Origin: Billgrantia gudaonensis | GTDB lineage: Bacteria > Pseudomonadota > Gammaproteobacteria > Pseudomonadales > Halomonadaceae | Direction: 5' to 3' | DNA: 64,000 bases | NCBI RefSeq assembly: GCF_900100195.1 | Contig: NZ_FNES01000010.1 | Span: 1-64,000, forward strand | In this document: positions 56,680-64,000 of the stretch, one piece after another | How positions within the stretch are numbered: position 1 is the stretch's first letter | How the letters are laid out: each line of letters begins with the position of its first letter | Position numbers and translations under genes: made by a program | Notes under the pieces: model-generated | Databases searched by the model: none | Seen by the model: only the letters and a program-made list of their open reading frames with translations | What the model was told of the DNA's origin: nothing

Positions 56680-58445
56680 GCCCATTCAACAGCACCCCGG
56701 TCGAGACGTTACTGGAGCGCTCCTTTCCGCGCACCACGCGTGCCCTGATCGAGGAGTACGCCACACCGGCGTATCAGGGCTATGAGCTGGAGGCCTGGGT
56801 CTTCGATGACGAGGCCGAACGCCAAGCGACGGAAGCCGCTTTCAAAGTCGCCGGGGTGGGTGCTCGCATACGCAGTGCCTACAAGCCTCTGGTGCATTTC
56901 TTCCTGGAAGAGTTTTCCTGGGAGTCGCTGCAATCCCTGGTGATCGAATACCCGCTGCTGGAGCAATCCCCTCGTCGCTTTCTTCTGGAAGCCTATCCGC
57001 TGGCGGCCATGCTTCCGCAAGGCGTGATGCTATGCTGGGAAGGGGTAGAGGGAACACCTGCCCACTACCGGGTCCGGGTCGAGCGCACCTCGGGGAGTCG
57101 GGAGGCGCACATCATCGCAGCGCCCAATCGCCACCACCAGGACCATGTCGGTGAGGCGCAATTCTCGCCCTGTGGCTGGTTGAGATTAACTTCCCCCTTG
57201 GGGGAGATCAGCGAATCGGTTATCGAGACGGACTACGAGGCGCTGTTTCAAGCCGCCATGGCGACACTCTCTTTGACCCGGTGGCAGGCGACAGCGCCCT
57301 ACTTCGATGAACTCAACTTCACGGTACATTGGCCGAGCGCTGACCGCCGTCTGGCCTGGGGCGACGAGCGAATAAGTCTCGCCGAGGCGCTGCACGAAGA
57401 GCTCTATTTTTCCACCCTGGAGTATTTCCAGCGCCACGCGGGCCTGGCGCTGGGTGATCGCTCGATCCAGCCGGGGCAGATCGTGCCGGAGGTGTCGACC
57501 CAAGGCGAGATGCCCTATTTGCAGGTAAGCGTACGGCCCTTGGATACCTCTCGGCCGGCGTGCGATGAAGTCGCGCTGGATACGGCTCACCAGGCGATAG
57601 GTGTCGATCAGATCGAGCGGGTGCTGGCCGAGCTTGGCGGTCAGGCGATGCATACCGTCACCCGGGCAGGGCGGACCGTGGAAGCGCGTTATCTTGCCGG
57701 CGGCGAGCGTGCCGTGATGATCAGTGCTGGCCAGCATGCCAACGAAATCTCCGGCGTGGTGGGGGCGTTACGCGCCGCGCAGCAGCTTGGCCAGCGGCCG
57801 CAGGCCCATTTCGTCATTTCGCCGCTGGAGAATCCCGACGGCTACGCGCTGCAGAGCCGACTGGCGGCTATCCAGCCGCGCCACATGCACCATGCGGCGC
57901 GCTATACGGCTTTCGGTAACGACCTGCAGAGCCAGCCTCTAGGACAACCCTTCGAACATGCCATTCGCGAACAGGCGGTGGCGGCCAGTGGTGCCAGGCT
58001 ACACATCAACCTGCATGGGTATCCGGCTCACGAGTGGACACGGCCGTTGAGTGGGTATGTGCCCCGTGGCTTTGAGATGTGGACGATTCCCAAGGGATTC
58101 TTCCTGATCTTGCGCCATCAGCCCGGCTGGGAGGCAGCGGCGAAACAACTGGTCGAAGCCGTTACCCGGTCGCTGGCCCAGGTGCCTGGGCTGGTTGAGT
58201 TCAATGCCACTCAGATTGCACTGTTTGAGACCCATGCGGGCTCGCTGTCCTTTCCGGTGTTGAACGGTTTTCCGTACCTGATGACGGAAGTCACCGAACA
58301 GATGACGCCGCTGATGCTGATCACCGAATACCCCGATGAAACCTTGTCCGGTGACCCGTTCGTGCAGGCTCATACCGCGCAAATGGAGACGGTGGTAGGG
58401 GCTTACGGTGCCTTTCAAACGCTTTCGTTGCCAGGCGAGGCATAG
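56676..58445 (+). CDS. M14-type zinc carboxypeptidase of the peptide operon
   Basis: This 589-residue protein has no signal peptide and is probably cytosolic. The C-terminal half (~340-585) has M14-like zinc ligands: HANE in ISAGQHANEISGVVGALR and a late HINLHGYPAHEW. SPLENPDGYALQSRLAAIQP is typical of the family, and LITEYPDE may supply the catalytic Glu. The N-terminal half (~1-330) is unassigned. The ATG overlaps the permease stop (ATGA), so it is the last gene of the importer operon and likely digests the imported peptide. Peptide type is unknown. Confidence 0.8.
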   Translation: MSPFNSTPVETLLERSFPRTTRALIEEYATPAYQGYELEAWVFDDEAERQATEAAFKVAGVGARIRSAYKPLVHFFLEEFSWESLQSLVIEYPLLEQSPRRFLLEAYPLAAMLPQGVMLCWEGVEGTPAHYRVRVERTSGSREAHIIAAPNRHHQDHVGEAQFSPCGWLRLTSPLGEISESVIETDYEALFQAAMATLSLTRWQATAPYFDELNFTVHWPSADRRLAWGDERISLAEALHEELYFSTLEYFQRHAGLALGDRSIQPGQIVPEVSTQGEMPYLQVSVRPLDTSRPACDEVALDTAHQAIGVDQIERVLAELGGQAMHTVTRAGRTVEARYLAGGERAVMISAGQHANEISGVVGALRAAQQLGQRPQAHFVISPLENPDGYALQSRLAAIQPRHMHHAARYTAFGNDLQSQPLGQPFEHAIREQAVAASGARLHINLHGYPAHEWTRPLSGYVPRGFEMWTIPKGFFLILRHQPGWEAAAKQLVEAVTRSLAQVPGLVEFNATQIALFETHAGSLSFPVLNGFPYLMTEVTEQMTPLMLITEYPDETLSGDPFVQAHTAQMETVVGAYGAFQTLSLPGEA

Positions 58446-58675
58446 CAAGAGCGGCAGCAGCCAGGGTCGGTTCATAAACTCATTGTGAGCGGAGATTCGG
58501 GACGGTGCATCTTTCGTCCTTGTTAACCTCAAGGCCGACTATCTCCTGGCTCAACTCCGTGAAGATTGGCACTGCCGACGAAGATGCCCACCTTCAGGCA
58601 CTGTCCGATGAAGAGGCGCCATTTGGCCCATTTTCACACTCCGTGAATTCAGTCGAGTTGAGCACCAGACGCTAG

Positions 58676-59194
58676 TTAGGCTAAGGCGTTGGCATCGCGC
58701 CGCAAGCGAAGGATCGTGATCAGGTTGGTCACGAAGATCAGCGTTTCTGCCAGGGTGCCGCCGATGGAACCGGCCAGGACGTTGCTGATGATCCAGCAGA
58801 AGGCGGCGGCAGCCAGCACCAAGCGCATGGCGATGCCGCGCAGCATGAACATGCCGTAGGTGCCGAGCAGGCCGGCGGCCAGGGCGGGGATGTCTCGGGG
58901 TCCGCTCCACATCAGCACGGCGATCGCCACGGTGGCGGTCAGCATCAGGTACATGAGGCGGCGATTGGCGTGGAAGCGGCGCGCCAGGGCGATACGCAGA
59001 ACGATCAGCGCCGAGATGCCGGCCGCCACCCAACTTTCGAACAGGGCGAACTGGGTGGCGAAGGCCACGTTGGCAAACAGCAGCAGCACGAACAGGCGGT
59101 CGTCGCGCTTGCTGGCGAAGGCCACGACGCACAGGGCCAGGGCCGTCAGGCTGACGCCCTGGCCGATGAGCCATCGAAGGCTGAGTTCTTCCAT
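58676..59194 (-). CDS. ygjV: YgjV-family inner membrane protein
   Basis: This 172-residue protein has about five or six helices with the YgjV features GQGVSLTALALCVVAFASKR, ANVAFATQFALFESWVAAGI and ISNVLAGSIGGTLAETL. Function is not known. It stands alone, convergent with the M14 gene; the 58446-58675 gap shows no clear feature. Confidence 0.82.
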   Translation of the reverse strand: MEELSLRWLIGQGVSLTALALCVVAFASKRDDRLFVLLLFANVAFATQFALFESWVAAGISALIVLRIALARRFHANRRLMYLMLTATVAIAVLMWSGPRDIPALAAGLLGTYGMFMLRGIAMRLVLAAAAFCWIISNVLAGSIGGTLAETLIFVTNLITILRLRRDANALA

Positions 59195-59305
59195 GTTGGG
59201 CCGGCGTGATGGGGGAAGTGGAAAGGCATGCTAGCATGTCACGCTGATTCGTTCAGGCCGGTGCACCGGCCTGGGTCCCATCCACTGCCGTCGAGAGACC
59301 CTGCC

Positions 59306-59668
59306 TTGGATCAGTCCGACACGACCTCCGCTCAGATTACCGCCCATGAGTTGCTCTACGATTTGGTGCCCAAGCTCAAGTCGACCGAGGAACTCGTCTA
59401 CGACGTCCTGACCGTGCGCATGCAGACGACCAGCGACCCAGAGGTGCATCGTCTGTTGAAGGGGTTCAAGACCGAGTTCGAGCTGGAAGGCACGATGATT
59501 CGCATGAACCTGAAGAACCTGCTGAGGCGCTACGCCGATGTGCTGGAAGCGGTGAAGAGCGGACGTGCCGGTCGTGACGAACATCCACTGATGCTCGATG
59601 AATACGAAGCCGCTGCGGTGGCGCGGGTGCGCCAGCTGTATCGCAAGGCTCAGCAGCTCACCGGCTAG
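59306..59668 (+). CDS. Small helical protein of unknown function
   Basis: This protein of about 120 residues is rich in helix (AHELLYDLVPKLKSTEELVY, LLKGFKTEFELEGTMIRMNL). No family is recognised. The likely start is TTG at 59306, with GAGAG upstream; the frame is open further back. It is divergent from ygjV and convergent with the sensor-cyclase gene. Confidence 0.6.
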   Translation: MDQSDTTSAQITAHELLYDLVPKLKSTEELVYDVLTVRMQTTSDPEVHRLLKGFKTEFELEGTMIRMNLKNLLRRYADVLEAVKSGRAGRDEHPLMLDEYEAAAVARVRQLYRKAQQLTG

Positions 59669-59710
59669 GCTGGGACGCGTCAGCCCACGATGCGGCGATA
59701 GGTCTCCGTC

Positions 59711-61744
59711 TCATACGGCTTGCCACCAGGCCTGGTTCCGGCCCTTCTCCTTAGCGGCGTAGAGGCCACGATCGGCGCGTTTGATGGCGGATTTCAGGTT
59801 GGTTTCCTGTGCCATGACCAGGGTGACGCCCAGCGAGGCGGTGTAGTGCAGCAGCCCGTCTTCGGAGACATCCTGGCCAACCGGCACCGGGGTGGTTTCG
59901 ATGGCCTGCCGCAGGCGCTCGGCCACGCGCATGGCCTGAGCCTTGGCGGTGCTTGGTAGTAGAATGGCAAACTCCTCTCCGCCCATGCGGCACAGCACGT
60001 CGCCCTCGCGCAGGCGTGACTTGGCGGTTTCGGCGAACGTCTGCAGCACCAGGTCACCCACATCGTGGCCGTATTCGTCGTTGATGCGTTTGAAGCGGTC
60101 GAGATCCACGGCGATCAGGCTGAGGGCCTCGCCGCTGCGCTGTGCCCGCGCGATTTCCTTGGCGGCTTGATCCTCCAGATAGCGACGGTTGCCCAGCCCC
60201 GTCAGCGGATCGGTCATGGCCTGGCGTGCCAGCGTCTCCTCGAGCCGTTTGCGCTCGGTCAGGTCGAAGACCATGGCGCGCGAGTGAACGAAACCGAGGC
60301 GGTTGGTGTAGGCGGTGCCCTGTATGACCACGGGAAGTGCCTGGCCGGAACGCGTAATCAGTTCGCACTCGGCCATGCCCTCCCGGCTGGGTCCAAGGAC
60401 ATTGCGAAAACCGGCGTCGAACGCCGCGCGAGTGGCGGGCGAGACGAAGTCGCGGTAGTGGCGCTTGCCGATCACTTCTTCGGCGCGGTAACCGAGCCAT
60501 TCGAGCTCCGTATGGTTCATCTTCACCACCCGGCCGCTGCTGTCCAGCGAGTGATAACCGCACGGGGCGTTCTCGTAGAGGTCGCGAACCTCGCGAGCAC
60601 GTTGCTGCGCTTCCCACTTGAGTCTGAGCTGGCGGTGGCTGCTGAGTACCCAGAAGATGCCGAAGGCCACGGAAAGCCCATAGAGCAGTGTCAGGATCAT
60701 CAGGGGCGCGATATCGTCGGCGAGCAGCGTGGCGAGGTCGGGCTTGGGCATTGCCACTCCCAGCCACCAGGGATGGTAGTCCGACAGGCTGTGCGTCATG
60801 CCGGCCAGGCCGCGGTGTTCCAGGTTGCGAATGTCGATGGTTCGAAACTGTATGCGGTGATCGTCGAACTCCGCCTGGCCGCGCTCGGCGGTGGCAAGGG
60901 ACTCCCGAAATGCCGTGGGGATCGGATCGCCGTAGTCGATGTCGAATGGCGGTTCGGTCGTCATGCTCAACAGCCAGTTCCCTTGGGCATCGATCATGAC
61001 GGGCTGGGCGTTGGTGTCGATGGACAGTGAATGTCGCAGTCCGGCCGTCAGGTAGTGCCAGTCCAGGCTGAACAGCAGCACGCCCAGGCGCTGTCCGTCG
61101 GCACCGAATACGGGAGTGGCGATATCGATGACGGGGACCACCTCCTTGCCGGTGTGGCCAGAGTGGCGGCCTCGACCGGGCGGAGAGACGTAGAGATCGC
61201 GCGGGAACAGCTTCATGGCCTCCCGGAAGTAGTCGGCCTCGGCGTGATCGACCGCCAGCGGTGGTCGGGCTGGTGAGGTGTGACGGGTAACGCGGAGGCG
61301 CTCGCGACCCTGAGTATCGATCAGCACGACTTTGGTATAGCGTGCATAGTGACGCAGCAGCGTGTCGAACTGTGCTTCGAGACGCTCGTCGGCGAGCCCA
61401 GCCGAAGCCAAGTCGCCATGGGAAGCCGCTGCTTCGGGCGGTGTCAGGTGATGCTGTAACAGGGGCGTTTCGGCGGTGGCCAGCACAAGGCTGACGCTCT
61501 CCCCCATGCCGCGCTGCAACGACTCATGACCGGCCTCGAGCATGGCTTCGGCGCTGGCTTGAGCGCCATCCTGCTTGGCTGCCAGGTGCGAGCGAAAGAT
61601 GGGGTACAGGCTGGCCGTCACCAGGATGATCGGGATGACGACCGCCAGTACGAGTCGCGCCTGCAGGGTTCGGTGTGCCACCGAGAAGGCCTCCTGTTGG
61701 CTAGGCGTTGAATGGAGCAGCAGGGTGCCAATAGTGTAAAGCAT
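59711..61744 (-). CDS. Membrane sensor PAS-GGDEF diguanylate cyclase (paralog)
   Basis: The 677-residue protein shares the layout of the one encoded at 9283-11271: helix (~25-50), periplasmic double-Cache-like sensor, second helix (~350), PAS with NAPCGYHSLDSSGRVVKMNH, and GGDEF with CRMGGEEF and REGD as I-site. It should make c-di-GMP. I take the ATG at 61744; longer starts would overlap the divergent EAL gene that begins at 61872, leaving about 127 bases for two promoters. The sensor halves differ more than the PAS and GGDEF parts. Confidence 0.85.
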   Translation of the reverse strand: MLYTIGTLLLHSTPSQQEAFSVAHRTLQARLVLAVVIPIILVTASLYPIFRSHLAAKQDGAQASAEAMLEAGHESLQRGMGESVSLVLATAETPLLQHHLTPPEAAASHGDLASAGLADERLEAQFDTLLRHYARYTKVVLIDTQGRERLRVTRHTSPARPPLAVDHAEADYFREAMKLFPRDLYVSPPGRGRHSGHTGKEVVPVIDIATPVFGADGQRLGVLLFSLDWHYLTAGLRHSLSIDTNAQPVMIDAQGNWLLSMTTEPPFDIDYGDPIPTAFRESLATAERGQAEFDDHRIQFRTIDIRNLEHRGLAGMTHSLSDYHPWWLGVAMPKPDLATLLADDIAPLMILTLLYGLSVAFGIFWVLSSHRQLRLKWEAQQRAREVRDLYENAPCGYHSLDSSGRVVKMNHTELEWLGYRAEEVIGKRHYRDFVSPATRAAFDAGFRNVLGPSREGMAECELITRSGQALPVVIQGTAYTNRLGFVHSRAMVFDLTERKRLEETLARQAMTDPLTGLGNRRYLEDQAAKEIARAQRSGEALSLIAVDLDRFKRINDEYGHDVGDLVLQTFAETAKSRLREGDVLCRMGGEEFAILLPSTAKAQAMRVAERLRQAIETTPVPVGQDVSEDGLLHYTASLGVTLVMAQETNLKSAIKRADRGLYAAKEKGRNQAWWQAV

Positions 61745-61871
61745 GTCGTACGTCGCTGCGGTTGGCCATGTGGCGGAGGCGATGTGAAAGCCCGTATCCA
61801 CTGCGAGCACTTGGCTACGGACGTTGAATGCCGTCCTGGCGTGTGACGCCACTGGCAGGGAGAATGCAGCG

Positions 61872-64000
61872 ATGCATGCCACGATCTTGCGCCGCCGGGC
61901 TGCCCTCGATGCCATGCGATGGTGTCTGGGACCACTGCTGATGGTCGCTTTGATGCTGTTGGCTACGACAGCACAGGCGCGCCAGCCCGAGCGCGATGCC
62001 ATTCAGGTGCTGGCCTCCTATCATCGTGGCAGCCCCTGGTCGGACGAACTGGTCGACCGTATCACCGAAGCCGCCGATTGGCTGGAATGGCAAGGCGGGG
62101 TCAACGTCGACTATCTCGACGCACGGCGCCTCGATGAATCTGCCGCCTTCGAGCTCCATCGGCGACGGCTGGCGGGGCGCGAGGCCGTACGGCCGGCGTC
62201 CCGCTTGCTGCTGATCGACGATGCTGCACTGCGCTTTTACCTGGACCATGCCCAAGCGCTGGGTGGTCCCGAACGCGTCGTCGCCATCGGCATCAACGCA
62301 CCCTCCCTGCGCGAGCGCGCTATGGCGCGGGGTGTCAAGCTCATCCTCACTCAGGCGGTCGCCGAACGGTCGCTCGACTTTCTCGAGGAGCTGTTCGGCG
62401 TGCCGTTGCCGCTGCTGGTGCTGGGAGACAGCACCGGCAGCGGCGAGCATCTGACTCGTGAATTCCTGGCCAGCCTGGAGGCGGCGGAAGGCGCCCATCT
62501 CGCGCAGGTGCTGTGGGACTGGACGCCCGCCGACGTGGTATCGACATTGTCGGCACTGCCTGCCAGGACGCGCGTTTACCTGGTGGAAGGGCAGACCACC
62601 GGCGCAGCCGACTTGCGTCCCGATGCGCGGCGCTGGCTCCACGATCTGGCCGACCGGGACGTGCGGGTGTTCTGCCATTTGCCGTATCAGGTACGGCTCG
62701 GCTGCGCTGGCGGGGCCATTCTCGATACCCGTCGCTTGACGCGACTGGCGGTGGAAACGCTGGTCAGTCCGGCGTTCTCGGAATTGCCGACGGTGCAGGA
62801 CGTGCGTGCCAGTCGTCGCATGCTGCACGCCAGCTTCCATGCTCAGGTGCCGGCCGACCTTCGCGAGGAGCTGGAGTGGCTCGAAGTGGAAGGCGTGATG
62901 GCCAGTGCCGATACCCGACTGTCGCAACTGACCTGGGGTGGTGTGGCATTCACGGGCCTTCTGCTGCTGTTGTTGCTCATGCTGGTCGTGTCACGGCGTC
63001 GCGCCCGGCGTGCGCATCACCGCCTGGCCGTCGATCCGGCCACCGGCCTGCCCACGCGTCAGCTGCTGGAAGCCGAGTTCGACGAACTGCGTTCTGAGGG
63101 TGACGGCTGGCTGTTCGCACTGATGTCGCCTGGCCTGCGCGATTACCGCCAGCATGTGGGCCTGCCGGGCGCCCAGGCGCTGTTTCGCGAGCAACTACCT
63201 GCGTTGCGTGAGAGCCTGCCCAGGGAGTGCAGGCTCTACGTGAATGCCGACCTGGGCGTGATTGGCTTTCTCTCGGCGGATCAGGGCGAGAGCGGCGAGG
63301 TGATGGTGGACCGTTGCATGGCTCGCCTCTCCCAGGCGCCGGCTGGCCATCGGGTGAGCTGGTACGCCAGCCTGCTGCGCTTGTCGGGCATGCAGGCCGA
63401 CTTTGCGCAGTGCCGGGCCGCGCTGGACGATGGTTTGTTTCGGCTGGAGCGGCAGGGGTGGCGACAGCCGGTGATTCGCGTGGAACCCATGGAGCGCGAA
63501 GAGGCCACGCGGTTCCGTCAGTTGTCGGAAGCCTTGGAAACGCTGATCGACCATCCCGATGCCCAATGGCGACTGGTGGTTCAGCCCAAGGTGTCGCCGC
63601 TGACGGGAGAGCTGAGCGGCGCCGAGGTGCTGTTGCGCTGGCGGCATCCGGAACTGGGCGATATCGCCCCGCTCGAGTTCCTGCCCGTCGTCGAGATCCT
63701 GGGCATGGCGTCGCGCCTCGACCATTGGGTGATGACTCGTGGCCTGGACTGGCTGGCACGACACCGTGAGCGACTACCCGGGCTCACGCATCTGGCCATC
63801 AACGTCAATCTGGCCACTCTTTCCGAGCCGGCGTTCCAGGACCGGCTGACGGAGCGTCTTTCGGCCCTGGCGCTGCCTCCCTCCATGGTCGAGCTGGAGA
63901 TCACCGAGCATGCCGATTTTCGCGACCTGGACGCCATCGAGCGGGTGATGGCGCCACTGCGCGATCATGGGGTGCGCCTGGCTCTGGATGATTTCGGCAC
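61872..64000 (+). CDS. Periplasmic-sensor EAL-domain protein (runs past window end)
   Basis: The frame is open from ATG 61872 (GGGAGA upstream) to the window end, giving 709 residues. It has a signal peptide ending TAQA-RQ, a periplasmic domain resembling ABC-type binding sensors (IQVLASYHRGSPWSDELVDR), a helix near 360-375 and a very degenerate GGDEF (DPATGLPTRQLLEAEF, no active site). The EAL domain is likely active: GAEVLLRWRHPELG, AINVNLATLS, VELEITEHAD and LALDDFGT are present up to the cut. It probably degrades c-di-GMP in response to a periplasmic ligand. The C terminus lies outside the window. Confidence 0.85.
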   Translation, partial: MHATILRRRAALDAMRWCLGPLLMVALMLLATTAQARQPERDAIQVLASYHRGSPWSDELVDRITEAADWLEWQGGVNVDYLDARRLDESAAFELHRRRLAGREAVRPASRLLLIDDAALRFYLDHAQALGGPERVVAIGINAPSLRERAMARGVKLILTQAVAERSLDFLEELFGVPLPLLVLGDSTGSGEHLTREFLASLEAAEGAHLAQVLWDWTPADVVSTLSALPARTRVYLVEGQTTGAADLRPDARRWLHDLADRDVRVFCHLPYQVRLGCAGGAILDTRRLTRLAVETLVSPAFSELPTVQDVRASRRMLHASFHAQVPADLREELEWLEVEGVMASADTRLSQLTWGGVAFTGLLLLLLLMLVVSRRRARRAHHRLAVDPATGLPTRQLLEAEFDELRSEGDGWLFALMSPGLRDYRQHVGLPGAQALFREQLPALRESLPRECRLYVNADLGVIGFLSADQGESGEVMVDRCMARLSQAPAGHRVSWYASLLRLSGMQADFAQCRAALDDGLFRLERQGWRQPVIRVEPMEREEATRFRQLSEALETLIDHPDAQWRLVVQPKVSPLTGELSGAEVLLRWRHPELGDIAPLEFLPVVEILGMASRLDHWVMTRGLDWLARHRERLPGLTHLAINVNLATLSEPAFQDRLTERLSALALPPSMVELEITEHADFRDLDAIERVMAPLRDHGVRLALDDFG

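Noticed and set aside
58446..58675. Transposase or gene remnant between the M14 gene and ygjV
   Set aside because: The short open frames show no recognisable family, and no inverted repeats were seen.
61872..62002. Longer N terminus for the minus-strand sensor cyclase (start at 62002)
   Set aside because: It would overlap the signal peptide of the divergent EAL gene; ATG 61744 leaves a normal promoter gap.

Overview
The window looks like a chromosomal segment of a GC-rich gammaproteobacterium. Halomonadaceae (Halomonas-like) is my best guess. It rests on the yicC / rph / crc / pyrE block, the order known from Pseudomonas and relatives, and on the protein style: tripartite tricarboxylate transporters, peptide ABC importers and many c-di-GMP proteins. 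The genus call is inference and was not tested by a search.

Layout. (1) 1-2.3 kb: mobile-element debris. It has the tail of an IS3-type transposase, a cluster of AACAACGT-like repeats, a hexanucleotide tandem repeat, an AlpA-type regulator, a YfjJ/inovirus-Gp2-type protein and a scrap of a diguanylate-cyclase sensor gene. (2) 2.4-21.1 kb: a dense c-di-GMP and chemosensory block. A four-gene minus-strand operon holds an RsbQ-like hydrolase, a PAS-GGDEF protein whose start overlaps the hydrolase stop codon, a membrane PAS-GGDEF-EAL protein and a GAF-PAS-GGDEF protein. A plus-strand operon holds a sensor-PAS-GGDEF protein, an MHYT hybrid histidine kinase with receiver and Hpt domains, and a receiver-HD-GYP protein. 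A chemoreceptor with a sigma-28-like promoter and another large PAS-PAS-GGDEF-EAL protein follow. (3) 21.4-36.7 kb: a genomic island. It holds gene remnants, a DUF3883 nuclease-like protein, a minus-strand RadC / YqaJ / ERF / DUF932 module, a WYL regulator, a VWA-type metallopeptidase-like protein, an AT-richer three-gene cassette (two Gly-rich membrane proteins around a TerB-like protein), a YkgJ protein and a P4-type integrase. The integrase start faces the 3' end of yicC, a known insertion site for mobilizable islands.

(4) 36.7-42.8 kb: conserved core genes yicC, rph, crc (an exonuclease-III relative without its catalytic residues), pyrE, trmL and rep. (5) 42.9-48.4 kb: a carboxylate uptake and catabolism operon (TctC, TctB, TctA, HpaI-type aldolase) divergent from a LacI-type regulator, with a perfect 16-bp palindrome between them. 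A decayed second tctA fragment and a heptanucleotide repeat follow. (6) 48.4-50.9 kb: a diheme cytochrome c, L-2-hydroxyglutarate oxidase and tRNA-Arg(CCG). (7) 51.3-58.4 kb: a peptide ABC importer operon ending in an M14-type carboxypeptidase. (8) 58.7-64 kb: a YgjV membrane protein, a small unknown protein and a divergent pair of c-di-GMP genes: a paralog of the region-2 sensor cyclase, and an EAL protein with a periplasmic sensor that runs off the window edge.

Region 2 would make and remove c-di-GMP in answer to several different inputs. The region 3 module looks like single-strand-annealing recombination plus accessory cargo. In Pseudomonas gmk-rpoZ-spoT follow yicC; here they do not appear between yicC and position 1, so everything to the left may be acquired or rearranged DNA.
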